From contig NC_135198.1 in assembly GCF_050948175.1 (NCBI RefSeq), forward strand, positions 7,515,001-7,579,000: a stretch of DNA of 64,000 bases. The letters run 5' to 3'. Origin of the DNA: Xylocopa sonorina. Its lineage: Eukaryota > Arthropoda > Insecta > Hymenoptera > Apidae. The position numbers were made by a program, and so were the translations under genes. The notes beneath the pieces were generated by a model. The model saw only the letters and a list, made by a program, of their open reading frames with translations. It was not told where the DNA came from and made no database searches. This document shows, one piece after another, positions 1 to 14,100 of the stretch. Each line of letters begins with the position of its first letter. Within the stretch, counting starts at the first letter, position 1.

Positions 1-1972
1 TAGGTACAGTACACATTTAATATAAATAATTTTATTTTTTTTATTAAAATTTCTATTTTACGATGTAAAGTATGAATAAAAGTATTTTGGTAATGATCGG
101 ATGTTTACTGAATGTTTCAAGTAAGCATTAGTTAAAAGAAATAGATCTTTTTATTCGATACTGTACAGTGTCAGGGCGTAGCACATCGTGGCAAGTTTCA
201 ATATGAATCATTACAATGCCCTGACAGAAGATCTAACATAGACAAAGGCCTTGTACAAATAGATATATTACACCATATTAAACGTTCATTCCACTCGCAT
301 GTTAAATACTTTACATGTTTAAGTGTTTCAGATACTCAAAGGTAATATAAAATCATTTCTTGAAAAAAACAATTTATTTAACAAGTATTAGAAAACTGTA
401 CAAGGCTTTTTGTGCTTCATTTGTCCTTAAACACTAAACATCCTTAAGTACTCATGAATTTATTTATAACAGAACTATGAAAACGTCTCTCAGAATGTAA
501 AGAAACATGGTAATGTCATTAATATTTCTAAAAGGATGCATATATACTATGAATTGCAAATGCTATCTAAATTTTTATTACAGCAATCAATATTATTTTC
601 AACCAGTTTCTTAATTTTTAAGTAATAGAGATACGCTGAAAAACACTTTCAATTCATAGCATACATATATCGCATGCAGTGCATTTTCATGCACTATACA
701 TTATTGCTTTTAATGTCATTTTGGTTTTAAAGCATAATACAAATAATTATTACTAAATCTCGATTCGTAACATGGTCATCAGGAATTAATACGTAACTAC
801 CGTCATTATTTATTGTAGATTCTACTATATAATGAAATAAAATATAGAAGTGAGAAGAAAATTGTTCTAGAGAAAGTCTGCTGTATAAACAAGAGGAAAG
901 GTAACAGTTGTAAGAATGTTGCTATTAGTTAATAAACAATAGTAACAAATTAATTGAATCTTATACAAAAAAAGCTGCACTTTAATTATCATATTTTGAG
1001 AATACTTTTAAGGCACTTGGAAGGAAGATAAATATCTTTTTTGATATAGTCATTATCATGAGTACTATAGATGTTTTCATAAGCTTTAATAATTTGTTAA
1101 TGTTATTAATCCATGTTCTAGGTGCTTTACGATATTGTCACAGTCCGTTTTATATTTCCTTACATTGTTACAAGTATATATTTACATCTTACGTCGGAAG
1201 TAATGAAAACTCTATAATACTCATAATATTGTCAGTCAAGAAACCAATTGACCGTCGTCTGCATTTGCTGTTTGTCATGTTGCAACATATCTTTCAGTTC
1301 TTTTTCTTTTTTAAATCTATATACGTGTGCGAATGCGCAAAATAAGTGCCTTCATCATATCGACAAGTTTATACAAAACCACGATGTACGAATAAAGAAT
1401 AAATAGGCAGTGTAAAAGGTTTGATGACACAGTATTTGCATGCGACTTAAAATATTATGTATAAACATATTTTACATGTTCTTCTTTATCTTACATATGT
1501 ACAGCATGTTTTGCAAGACACGTCGAATCTATCAATTTGTTCTAGTAATCGAAGATGAAATTGTCGAGTGAAACGCGTCTTATAAAACATGCTGACGAGA
1601 ACACTTACAGCTAAGACGAAACGAACATTTAAAAAAAGAACTACACGCGGAGATATTGCTTCGTTCGGAATGATTGTTTCACGAGAGATTAAAATAGTGA
1701 ACGAACAACAAAATCTCGTTCATATTGTTCGTTGACATCGAAGAGAATCATTGCTGCACTAATTAGTGAGCGCATTGCCATTCTTTTTTTCCCTGTTTTG
1801 GCACAGTTTTCTTTCTTCGTGTACGATACGTGCTTCGAGTCACACATTCCCCATTCCCCATTTAGTAGTCCGTACGAATAATTACCAGCGGGCTACCCTT
1901 GGTCGATGATCCAAATCGCTTTATGATCTCCAACAAAACAGTTCGTTTTTCCTCTCTTCCCCCTGTCTTTTT
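1..1972 (-). other. Probable 3' UTR and downstream flank of the long Mmp1 transcript
   Basis: AT-rich sequence without a credible coding frame. On the minus strand it holds several AATAAA hexamers (464-459, 378-373, 155-150, 45-40, 36-31), any of which could end the transcript. It also holds two canonical Pumilio-type elements of form UGUANAUA (1503-1496 and 1186-1179). Extent is inferred. Confidence 0.5.
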
Positions 1973-2115
1973 TTATGTAGTGGCAACAATTTTAGCGACG
2001 ATCATGGTCATCAAACTAAGCGGAAGGTACCACATCGACGACGATTTGAAATAGCTTCCCGCCGCAGAATTCACGTCCTGATTGGAAGACGTGACTAGCT
2101 GCTCGTCCGTCTCGC
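1973..2115 (-). CDS. Mmp1: Mmp1 exon 10: GPI-anchor-like C-terminus
   Basis: Open frame of 46 codons ending in TAA (1975-1973), entered in phase 1 exactly as exon 9 leaves it. The acceptor TTCGACAG ends at 2116, after the pyrimidine- and A-rich stretch GTTTTATCAAA. The tail has a small-residue cluster (NSAAGS, residues 567-572) suitable as an omega site, a short spacer (YFKSSS), and a hydrophobic end MWYLPLSLMTMIVA followed by KIVATT. This is the layout of a GPI attachment signal, though Lys593 near the end is unusual and a simple membrane anchor is possible. It is separated from exon 9 by a 4361-bp intron. No other gene is visible to which it could belong. Confidence 0.75.
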
Positions 2116-5100
2116 CTGTCGAATTTGATAAAACATCGTAGGTGGGGATGTGCGCGTGTCATGTGAGTCGCCGCTGATTGGATGATTCACCGCGTCGAAC
2201 ACGCTTAGCACAGTTTCGCGCGTTAAACAACAGAAGTCGAACGTAGGTTACGGTCGCAGAGGCTGTTGTTTGGAACTTTATCATTACCGCCGCGACCGGC
2301 TTACCCGGCACGTCGGTTCGTGAACCCTGCCATTCTCGTAATTCGGATATTACGATTATTCTCCCGTTTGAAAATTTGTTGTTCCATTTTGTTGCCTTCT
2401 AACCCGAGTTTTACGACTCAACGAGATTCCTCGAACGAACAAGCTTTCATTCTCGTCCGTTCACTTTTTCCCGAACCCGCGCGATTCGGAGTGGAGATTG
2501 TTGTCCTCTGGAAAAGCGAGTTTTTCACGGGTTAATGGGACTGCAGCCGCTCGTCATCGCGTGTGAAACGCAATTCCTGCGACTGTTCGTCTCGTAACAT
2601 CGAGGGAAGCATCAACTTTGCCAGAGCATTAGGTACGTATGCAATTTATACAGTTTCAAGATTTCTGTGCTTTCGTATACTTTCGTTTCGTTTGTCGGTT
2701 TCGAATCATTCTCAATCACCTGTTCGAGAACAACGGACGAGTTCGTTCCCTTGCGGTCTCGTTATGATTCTTTACGATCTTGTACGTCTCTATCGTGGCT
2801 GATCGATATCGACTAGAGGATTAATATTTCGGGAATAAACTGTTACTAATTTTGTGAATCTATATCTTCGTGTAGAGTAAACTTCGAACTCAAAATGTGC
2901 TTGATAAACAAAAATTATAACAAATTATTTGATAACTCGTTTAGAAGCATATAAGTCTTGTGTCGTGGAAAGCTATCTGAAAGTTCTCTGCTGATTGTAA
3001 TTTTGTCTCTCTTCTCAGTTTTACGAATTCTAAAAGATTCTAAAGAAGATTTTTTTGTTTCACGTAAATTCAACTTATGTTAATATTCTTTGAGAGGAAA
3101 AACAGAGCACGATACACATTCGTATCACATTTTACGCACAAAAATCTTTAGTAATCGCAATAGTCTACCTCAAATTCACAACAATTTGTTAATTCAAAGT
3201 AGCGTTAGATAAAATGTTAGTTAATTGTACGTATGCTCTTTTTGCACTAATATAATTTACTTTTCACATAAAAACTTCAATTCCTCAACATTCATATTAA
3301 TCATTGAAACGACAGGAAATTTCATTGTTTTTACTTGTAATCTTATTGTTTAAGGAAATATCATAGAATGTAGAGCGTTAAGAGAAACATTCGTAAATAT
3401 TCCAGCAGCTTCCACACAAACCTCGTCAATGAAGATTGACCCGAAAATGAAGACAAAGAAGAAAACAAAACGAAACGGATGCGAAATAGAACCGAGGATA
3501 CAACATGCTGTAATACCAATTCCTCGTAAAACAAAATTATTAGAACTAAAATGTACTACAAGACTCGTGCAAGTATGTAAATCATACGTGTAAGAGAGAT
3601 CAACAAAAAAGTACGTGCATGTGTGTATGTGTGTATGAATAACGAAATGAATCGTTAAAGGAAGAGATAGAGAAGAGAGAAAGAAACACTTGGGATGCGG
3701 AAGTTAAGGTTGGTATATTATTTTGTTTTGGTTAAAGGCGTCGTGACACGGAGAATGGGAGGAGGAAGGGGGGAATGTATATATACTGGAGACACTGTCC
3801 TACGATAGATTAAGTTCCAAACAACGTAACCATTCTCCGTATAGTTTCACCATGCACCTGTTTTGCTTCACATTTCTATTCAGAGATACGTGCTTGTATG
3901 TACGCGTGCGTGCACAACGCACGTGTATATTCTTGTGTGTTCGTGCTGTGATACATCCATCGCGGGTAATTAACGTATGTGATAATTCGTGCAACGACTT
4001 CAGTGAATGCATCATCATGCGATAAAGTAGTCTGTTTTCACACAGGCCTGTTCACAGATGGAGCTCTGTTTGCCTTTGCTTTTTATTTGAAATGTCACGG
4101 GAGCGCGCCTTACGTCACGTGTCACATGTAACACAGCCATTATTTATTCACCATGGCAACGATGGATAGGGTGGGGATAGTAGTTTGGCGGTAGAGTCGA
4201 TGTTAACAGGCCTGATTTGAGAATCTATAAAAAATACTATTTTGCTCGTGATATTGTTTGAATGCGATCGACAACAATTCGAATTAATCGCTTTACGCGC
4301 GGTTTTACGTCGAAAACTGGTTCAAAATAGTATTTTTCTGCTTGAAGATATCGCTATAAGAAAGCGTTAGAAGATAGTCGTGCAAAAGCGGAATTGCTAC
4401 GTGTTCGTGATGAAAAACAAAATGTGAATAATTCCCAAAGGTGAGTACTAGAACCATGATGTTATTCGAATTTAAGTTCGAATCGGAAGGGGATAGATGG
4501 AAATAATGTACTTCGAATAAGCAGACATAAAGTTAACACGGAGAATTACATTAAATAACTGCACTAAATAGTTTATAGCTGAAAGAATAGCTAAGTGAGG
4601 CAAGTAGGAAAATTTTAATGTAATATTTACTGTTTTCAGCGAACTGGATCCGATGACGGTGACGGATGATATTTCACGCTACATATCGCCTTCTCGTAGC
4701 CAACATGTATTGGATAGGAAATATGTACTATTCGTTTTTTGCTCGTTTTTTTTTTGCGGACACGTAAAACTTCAGTTTCCGCCTGGCTAATAAATACTCT
4801 GGGCTTTGGAAAGCATGCAAATACAATTCGCGGAATGATTTCCTCGTTGAATAACATTTATCCGAGAAATGCGGAGTATGGAGTAGGTATTTGTAGGTCG
4901 ATATGAATATGGCGTTAGGAGAACTTCCGGTATTGTACAATCATAACCAAATCATCATTATCATCGTAATTACGATATAATAAATGTGATATGAAGTAGA
5001 ATTTTATTTCGCGTGGAACTTAAATATTCTTGAATGTCGAACTACGCGGAAGTTCTCTTAAAGTTACCCAGACAACACAGCAAATCGAAGAACACTTCGA

Positions 5101-8100
5101 GAAAGCACCTACGTAGCACGGTGATGTCCCCAGTTTCCATAACGCCATAATACTATCACCAAGACTACACGCGTGTAACTCCATCAGAAGGGCAGTTCTA
5201 GTGTCGATACCGTGTACGGTTTCAATGACGTTCATTCAACCCAGACAACACAACGAATCATAAAACACTTCGAAAAAGCATCTACATAGCATGGTGATGT
5301 CTCCAGCTTTCGTAACGTCACAGTACTATCACCAGGACTACACGTAATTACATCAGAACGGCACGCGGTGTGACAAATTTGTGTTGTCTGGGTAATTGGG
5401 CTTACTGGGCAGAATCCATTTAAATGGTAATTTTCCACTTTGGCAGAAATACAACAATAGATTGTTTTAAAGAATGAAAATTTGTGACATTTCATTAAAT
5501 CTTGTCGGAGATACGAGGAAGTCGGAAATTATATAGAATGTTTGTTTTGTAACATAGTATTCTATGGTAATATTATAGTATGGTAGTTATAGTAATATTC
5601 GTAACAAGTTTTATGCTACTAAAGCAATATTTAAATAAAAGTTTATTTACATTAGTATTTCTGCCGATGTGTAGATATGATTTAACAAGGGACCAACGGA
5701 AGTAGATGAATAAAAAAATGTTAGGGCGATCTCACGCATTTTGTTAGTGTTATTAATCATATGTTAATGTATACCTTGATATGGAGAATCCAATGGTATC
5801 CGATTATTCCATTTTAGATTATTGTTCGATTTTAATGTTAGCACTCTGCACCATGAAACACCCAAATTAAGGTGACCACCAATTTTCAAACATTATAGCC
5901 GTCGAAGAAGTTTGTGCAAATAACTTATATTAATATTTACATGGTTGTGTTTATTGAAACGTGATTACCGTAGTTTTCTAGCATGCACGAATTTCTTCGA
6001 TGGCTGAAAGCCCTGGGTATATAATAGCCAGGTGTTCGAGACACCAAATATTATGCCCTCGCCTTTTCTGCGCTTAAGCAATCACAATTTCCTTATTACC
6101 ACTTCAGATCCCCGTCTTTAGTCGTGGAATAAGTTGAAAGTTTCAACTATCCACTGTTAGAAAGATCACAGTACATTGAATTATTACTATTAAGAAATAT
6201 ATTTAATATATAGTCTTTGTAAATTTGTTTAACTATGTTTGAAAGTATATACAAAATATCTAAGATTACATATAAAGGAAATAATTATCACTTTAACTCT
6301 AGTTTGAAGAAGATAACTTATAGAATCTATCTAGAAAAATTCGAAATATTTACAAAGATATTTAGACTATATACAGACTTTTGTATCATGGTACTCTGAT
6401 CGTAATGAAGTGGATATTGTAAAACTTTTTTATGGCGAGGTAAGAATTTGGTTTGATTCGAATGAAGCTTTAGTACCTGCGTCTAAAATGATGTTCCCGA
6501 CGCTACCGTTTCTATCATCGTATTCGTCATTGTATTCGTCATCGTAGTCACCATCAATCGGCTCCAGGAAGCTGTTACCACCAGAATATTCGTGATGCCA
6601 TTGGACATTACCTAATGTTCCCCTGTTGGCCAACCTACATCCGAACCACCAATAGGCCGTCGACCTTGGGAACGCTGGATCAGCAACGTCCACCTGAACA
6701 TCGATTAAGGCAGTCAATCTAAAGGTACTGTACATTTCCATTTTATCTAAAATAGTTTTTTTATATAATTTTGAAAAATGGGATGATTATAAGTTCAGTG
6801 TTATTTAAAACAAATGCTAATTTGCGAAAATGTGATGTCTATATTAGTGGCTGTAGAGCGTGTCTGACCATAGACGGTCTGTTTCACCTTTACGTTCTTT
6901 TATTTCGTTTCTGTCCTCGCGTATAGCCAATACTGTGTAAAGTAATGAGTAAATGTTTCTTCAATCGTATTAGGTATATGTAAGAAGTAATTGCAGGCAT
7001 TTTGCGCAATAGAAAGAGATGATGTCAACAGGCTTTTCAAATGTTTAGTGAAATATTCGAATTCAAATATTTCCAATACTTACGGAAAATGTTCTATCGT
7101 TGAACCGGTAATAGGCGTCTCCTTTGAAGAAGTACGTGAAACCACGATAGACAATCGAGGCGTCGAGATTATCGGGGATACCTTCCCAATTCGAGATCAA
7201 TTTAGGATACGTGTTCTTCACCGGTGGCTTCTGTGCGGGGTCGAACCTCCAGAATTTGGTACCTTTGTAGAAGTAGATTTTACCGTTTCCAGTCCAGACG
7301 ATCGCAGTGTCGATATTGTCTGGAATTCCTGTAAAACCTTCGCTGATTTCCTTCGGGTAATCTCCGTCCATCCTCTTTCCGATGTATCTCCAATATTTCG
7401 AGCCCTGCAGCGATATAATTCATTTGTACAGTTTTCGCTGCTCGATTAACGGTCAATTAAGTTTGGATTTTTTCACGAATAATCAGCTATTCTGTTCGAT
7501 AGCCTTTTTTTACCTTGAAGAAGTAAGTTTTCCCGTTTTTGTATGTGAATGCAGCGTCTATGTTCCCTGGCAGTCCTTTCCATGAATGCGAAATGAGCTT
7601 GGGATAGCCGATTGCCACACCGTCCGCGGTTAATCTCCAGTAACGATCACCTATAGTTAATTTCATTATATTCAGATAATATTAACTCCAAACAAAAATT
7701 GAAATAGCATGTCCCCCAATAAATACGTACCCTTGAACACATACATATGCCCCTCCGCAGAATTGAACATCGTATCGACTTTTGGATCCATGCAGAGATC
7801 CGAGTCCTCCTCGCTGGGCGGTGCTATGGTCGTTGTCGCGAATCGTGGTCCGATTGGTACACCATCGCTACGCCTCGTCTTCTTTCCGTACAAAGCCTGA
7901 AATAAAAAAAATCGTGTCGTAAAAACGAGCAATCCCCTATTAGACACAGATTAGTATTTTTTAATCGAGCGTTTGCGCGCATCTACCTGAATACCCTGAA
8001 TGTCGTCCTCGTCCAACCGGAAGTAGGGCTCGTAACCGCGATAAAAGGGCGCCATTAGTGCGGTCTTGACGTCGCTATGGCTCAGACCGAGGGAATGGCC

Positions 8101-11100
8101 AAACTCGTGAGCAGCTACTTGGAAAAGGTTCGTGCCGCGGTAACTACCGATGGTCCATTGTTCCGCGTCGTCGAAATGGGCATCGCCGCCGTACACCGGG
8201 AAGTAAGCGTGGGCCAGAGTGCCACCAGGCCCGTCGAAAGGATCTCCATCCCCGTGTTCGCCTTTCTCGAATCTGATCTCGATGTGGACCTAATAGAAAT
8301 GATTGCAAACGTTCGGGTAACACTGGTGTATTTCGAGTTCTGTTATCGTTTATTCGAGATGGTGAAATTATGATACGTGTCGGATACTTTGGGATATTAC
8401 AGTTGATCGTTTTTAGAAGGTACATTGGCGTCTGATAATCTCTAGTTATAATACGTCTATATTTGTCTTGAAGTTGTTAACACAGATAGAATGCAGCTTG
8501 AAATAGAAACAGCAAATATACTTAGCCGATTTTAATTTTATCTTAGGAACGTGATGGTTATTCGAAGTCTTTCGCACGATTCGAGCAATACAATTTCTCT
8601 CATTGTCTCCAATGATTCGTAATTAAACTTGAAATTAATCCCTGTGCGGTGGGGATCCAGAATACACCCACAGTATCCCCTGCTTGTCGTAAGAGGCGAC
8701 TAATAGGGGGAAGAAAGGGTTAACGAAGGTTACGGCTCTTCTAAACGCTATCTACTGGCATTAAAAAACCAGTAGAAAATATTAAACCGTAAATTTGAGA
8801 TTAGCTACCAGTGAAGACATTTTTTAAACAATAACTATCATAATTTATTATGCAACTGGCTTATGGTGTCGGCTATGTTCCATCGACGTTGAAATGTTAT
8901 GACTCAGACCGCAGATGGCTCCATGAAAAACAAGCAACGATAAAACCGTACCAAAGCCTTCGCTAGTAATAACGTTCGCATTGTTGGAACTGCGTTTCGG
9001 CTTCGAGCCTCTCGAAAGAGCTGCATTCCTCTTTTTTTTTTCTTTTGAAGAACGTTCCTTCACCTACTCATAATTATCGTGAAAAATCTCAGCAAATATT
9101 ATTCGCTCGTCTCACCTGGCCCGCCTTCTTCTGGGTGAAGACGAGGTCCGTGTACTCGGACCATACTTTGAACGCCTTGTTCAGTTCGTCGTCGACTTCG
9201 TGTTGCGGCAAATTTCGCGGATACTTGCTGATCTTGTACGTCAGTTTCTTCACACGCCACCTCGACCCTGTGAAACGTATGAAAACGATGACTATGCGCT
9301 AAAAGAATCGCAAATATTTTTCTTCCACCTCGTGCAAAGTGGCGATAGTCCAGTTTGTATGCTGTTTCGCCTTTGATACTTCCGATACCAATTTCGAATT
9401 ATCGATGGTTAGGTGGAATGACAGTGAAGATGTGTCGAGAATCAGTGGACATTAGATTGGGATTAATTTGAGAGGATAGAAATCGACTAAGTACGAAGAT
9501 CTTTCAGCAATCTTGTGGCGGCCTTCGATCGTTTTAATTCTTCCAAAGAGTATCCCTAAGGTTGCTTTGTAACGTCTGTTTATGTAACGGTTGCCTCTGC
9601 ATGTGGCAATCATTATGCGACCGTCTAATTTGCCCCTTGTGCAACGATTTATTTTTAAACATAAGCGTGTACACGCCTCGTGTGGATGCGTTTCCAACGG
9701 CGGCGGCGTCGTCGATATTAGACCTTTAAAACGTTTCCCCGTTCGATTCAACTTATTCCACGGTGTATGTAATTCGCTCTTAGAATCGTGAAAAAGAAGA
9801 AAACGTTATTTCCCAGCCTTTAGTAATCCAGTACTATTTCCGATCAAGTGGACTGATTCATCCCTTAATCACTGCGACGTGCTTCGACGTGAAAATACGC
9901 ACTGCGGACGATAAACTTTGCACTTGTGCCATTTTCGATATTTAAAAGTAACTCTTTTTCTCGTAACGCTATCGTTGTACTTTGTTAAATGTAGTTATAT
10001 AACCTTTTTCTATTTCAGTATAATGTGTGAATACTTTATGGTTAACAAAACGTAGCGTACGTAAATTATATGTTAAATAAGGGATGCAAAGGGTCTTCCC
10101 ATTAAATTTTTTAGTGTCTTGCAACCAGTCGCTAAAAATTTAATTTCTTTTATTTCGGATTTAAGATAATCTCTTTCAACGATGGTCGATGCGAGAATAA
10201 GCCGTGCAAAGTATAATATCGCGAAGGAGAGTCGCATAATCGAACAGATCGCATCGTCATCGCATTACAGATCTATTATGTCTCGCTAACGACAGATCCA
10301 GTAGTTAGGTTCCACTAGCCAAGGTCACTCATCGGCATCATCTCCATTATTAAATAATAAAACTCGTCGGAGCTTAGATCCTTTCCCGTTTTCAACACAG
10401 CTCGCTAACGGAAACCGGATGCCCTAAATATCGCGCCTTTGGACGGTCCTAACGGTATCAGAAATTCACCTTTAACCCTTTCACGATTGAGAGAGACCAC
10501 GGTCCCCTCAATTGCACCCCAACGAACCAATCGAACGGAATATCCCCCTTCAAAATTAGACACTAACTCGAAAATTGCTAACTATAATTAAGAAAATATT
10601 AGAAGCGATACCAAGTTGTACCATTTCTTCTCTTTCAATCTTTGAATTTGTACCCGATCTTGAGGCGCGTGTTACATAAAGTTGCGTTCTGAAATCGCGT
10701 GTTTTGTTAAAAAGAGAGGAGAAGGAACCTTGGAACGGTTCACGTTTTTAGGTCGAACGGATTTTCGTAGCCCCATCTCGACCACGATCGAGCGATAGCT
10801 ACACCGAATCACAGTTAGAACCCCTGTTACGCGATAAAATTCCATAGGATACACGCATCGGTGATCTCGTCGCCGTAAGTTCGCCAAAATGGGGGGAACG
10901 CTCCCGCGCGAGGTTCAAAGTCACGGCTAGGATCGATGATCCTGAATTTCGACGGTCTCCCTTGTCGTTCACCCGGTCGCAGACGCGGTGCGTCATCGCG
11001 ATTGGACGATTGGAACGGCGGTGAATCAAGTGGCGATGATTTTTTCTGTTCCGAGAAGAACGGGTCAATGAAAAGGTAGAGGGAATGCCTTATGGGCTGG

Positions 11101-14100
11101 TCAGGTAATTGGTGTCGCGTTTTATGGGAAGGTTCGCGCGAATTCCACAATTAGAGGCAATTAGCGTGGTCAAAGGCCGATTTAGCGTGACTTGTTGTCG
11201 GGTAAAATTGTTTGGCATTTTTCCGCGGAAAGCGTGGATTACTAATTGTTAGTGAAACTTCGAGAAACTGTTAGAAGTGACGTTTAATTCGCTGGAATCG
11301 GGTTAACGACAAGAAAATTTGGAAAATTGTAACCGATCGATAATGACTTTGGTAGTAAAATCTCGACGACGTTAAGGAACGTATTTTACAAGTCGAACGA
11401 TCTCGTTTCATTATAGTAAACACCGTGACAAGTAGAGGTTTAATTAACCTTTTCCGATATGCATCTGGAACAATTTCGGTGCTTAAAAAATGCATTCGGA
11501 GCATCGGACAAATAGCTGTGACACAGGCGCGTATGACCTGTTTAGGGTGACTGACTCTACATTGACTATAATGAGGCAGGAAGTCAAAAGTAACACTGGG
11601 CTGCTAAACATTCTTCGCACCGTGAAAACATTCCATCGCTCGAATAATTATTCCGCCTTTCAATAACCTTTCCAATATCTTTCCCTCTGCAATTAATTTT
11701 CTTTCAACCATATCATTTGGAGAATACTTTTGGTAGAACCTGTATGTTCTGAATATGTAGAATTCTGACAATTTTAGAAAAAATTTATATTTCAAGGCTG
11801 TTTGTGGAAGCGATAATTAAATTCGTAGTTGCTTTCCTAGTCCGTTTGCAAATGGAAAGGTTGAAGTGTTCTCCGATTTCTTATTTTAAACTGAAATTAA
11901 TTGCCGCTTGTACTTTGTTCTTTGAAAGAGTACGGTTCGTTGAAGGTGCCATTTAGGTTAAGCGAATGGGAGGAATGTATTTAAAGAAGGAAACCTTTAG
12001 TTTTCTCGTGAAATTGGAGTACTATTTTCAAATCCATTTACCTTGAAGAGCGTAACGCTTCGATCTTCCAAAGCCAGGTCCGACTTTGTCTTTAACACCG
12101 CACCTTGGCAAAGCCATTAACTTGAATGTTTCTTCGTCAAAGTCACCTGAAAAAGAGAAAATATTCTCGATAATTCACATGTCTTTACTATGTTTCTTAA
12201 TTTTCACAGGTTCGAATAATAAAATCGGTTACGATTAATGCGCGATCCACCCCGGTTCACTCGCAACTCGATACACCCCACTATAATTTCGCCACCCCTT
12301 CTTTCGTAACTTATCAGAGTGATATGCTCTCATTTTAATTTACAAGTCGATAACTCTCCACCCTCGTTCAAAGAAAAACCAGGCGATTCCAACGAGTCAG
12401 GTGCAATTATCCCCGCGGTGTGCCCTTCTCGCCATCAAGGCTGTGCCGAATGCAGGCTCGGTTCGGATCGCAGGAATCGCGTGTATCGATCCCTCGAGCG
12501 CGGTGCACGCTCGACGTTTCCCATTCGCGATCATCCGTGCATGTGTGTGCGTTTCCTTGTTTCGTTGGGTGCATATGCATCAACGTAAACGCGTATATGC
12601 ATAATATGCGGAGCACACGAGAACGTTAGGCTGTCCGCACACAGTCCAAGGCGAGTGCCATGACGATCCACGATGATCGAGTCGAGCCGAGCAATTAGTC
12701 ATCGCGTGCGTAACGCTAGATCTGTATTAGACTCGAATGATCTCGATGTTCATCGTTCCGATTGTGTGTAACGGGTCGCTCGATCAGCTCCCTTCGGATA
12801 TGTTCGATCCGATTTCAACAACTGTGCGACGAGCTTTAAGCGTCCCGCCGTGTCACGTGCAAACGAGCCGCCACTCTATTTGCAATGGTCACGCGACTGG
12901 AGGTTGTACGTTTATTAATACTTCGTTGCGTGGAAATTGTGGTGTATTAACGGAACGATCGTGGGGATCGATTTGAATTACTTTTAGGAGCGACGCCGTC
13001 GACGTGAGCGGATTTTGAAGAAGTTCGGAGACGTCTCGTTTTATCTCCTCTTTTATTCAATATTTGAGAATATTTCTTTCTCCTTTTATAGCTAAAAATC
13101 AGGTTGTGTTGCTTCATATTCCATTCATCCTATTAATCAGAATAACAGTGTCATCTGTTTACGAGAATTAGATACCATTCCCGTTAAATGGAACTAAGGT
13201 AGTGCTTTTAAATATATTCTAAGCATAGATATCTCAAATGGTTTAAGTGCAACACTCGCTTGATAAAAAGATCGTTTCGATGATAGTTTCATTATCGTCA
13301 CTTTGTGAGTCGAGTCTGGTATCTGCAAATGGGTAACAATAAATGAGAGCATCTGGCGATAATAGGTGGTCTACTTATGGAGAGCGTTCGATATGGTGCG
13401 AGCATTTACATACACCACGATGGCGATGATTATGGCACCACGGAACACTTAGAACATGTTGTTTTACATTTTACATGCTAATTTCATACGTGTACTAATC
13501 GCGATATCATCGTTCTAAGCCGTCATTATTACACTGCACACGTAGATAGAGCTTCATTAATACGAGAACGATGCTTTCATTTCGCTTTTCTCCGAGGCAA
13601 CAGCATCTAATTACAACCATGGAAAACTAGAATGATTCAGATCGCAATAATCTGTTTCAACATTTCGCGATTAAAAACGACTCATCGCGCTTATTGTTTC
13701 CTAATTGTATGTCAGTCATGCCTGTGTACTTTACTTATAACACGATAATTACATTCAGATAACAGAACGTGCATTCAGTTGCAAAACACATGGAGCTTTC
13801 GATACTTTTTATTTTATTTTTTTCTTCCGAAGTTTACATGCATTTCGCGGGGTAATCGAAAGATCAACAATTAGACGACACCAATTGTTTCCACAGCAAG
13901 CCACGATTTCACGTCCAGTTACCTAAAACCAACGAAACTGTTGTTTCTAAGGTTTTCTCTTTTCTTTGCGACGTCGTGCTCTGATCGTCACCAGAGACGG
14001 TCTTCCTTTCCCATGGTAACGGCTCGAAAATATGCGATTACGTCCAACATTCATTTCACGCGCGTTTCCTCGCTCCTGTTGAATAACTTCGTCCTTACGA

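Larger units (their letters stand above)
2116..6476 (-). other. Mmp1 intron 9 (4361 bp)
   Basis: Contains the possible 3' UTR of the read-through transcript (6429 to about 5940) and the MITE-like repeat at 5067-5392. The 2160-2640 part is richer in CpG than its surroundings and carries ORFs of 79-89 codons on the plus strand that resemble nothing I know. Confidence 0.7.

Noticed and set aside
2266..2535. 89-codon plus-strand ORF in a CpG-rich patch of Mmp1 intron 9
   Set aside because: No domain resemblance, no downstream exon; CpG-rich patch gives several chance frames.
4465..4485. GTTCGAATC tRNA T-loop-like motif
   Set aside because: No A box, acceptor stem or anticodon arm at the right distance.
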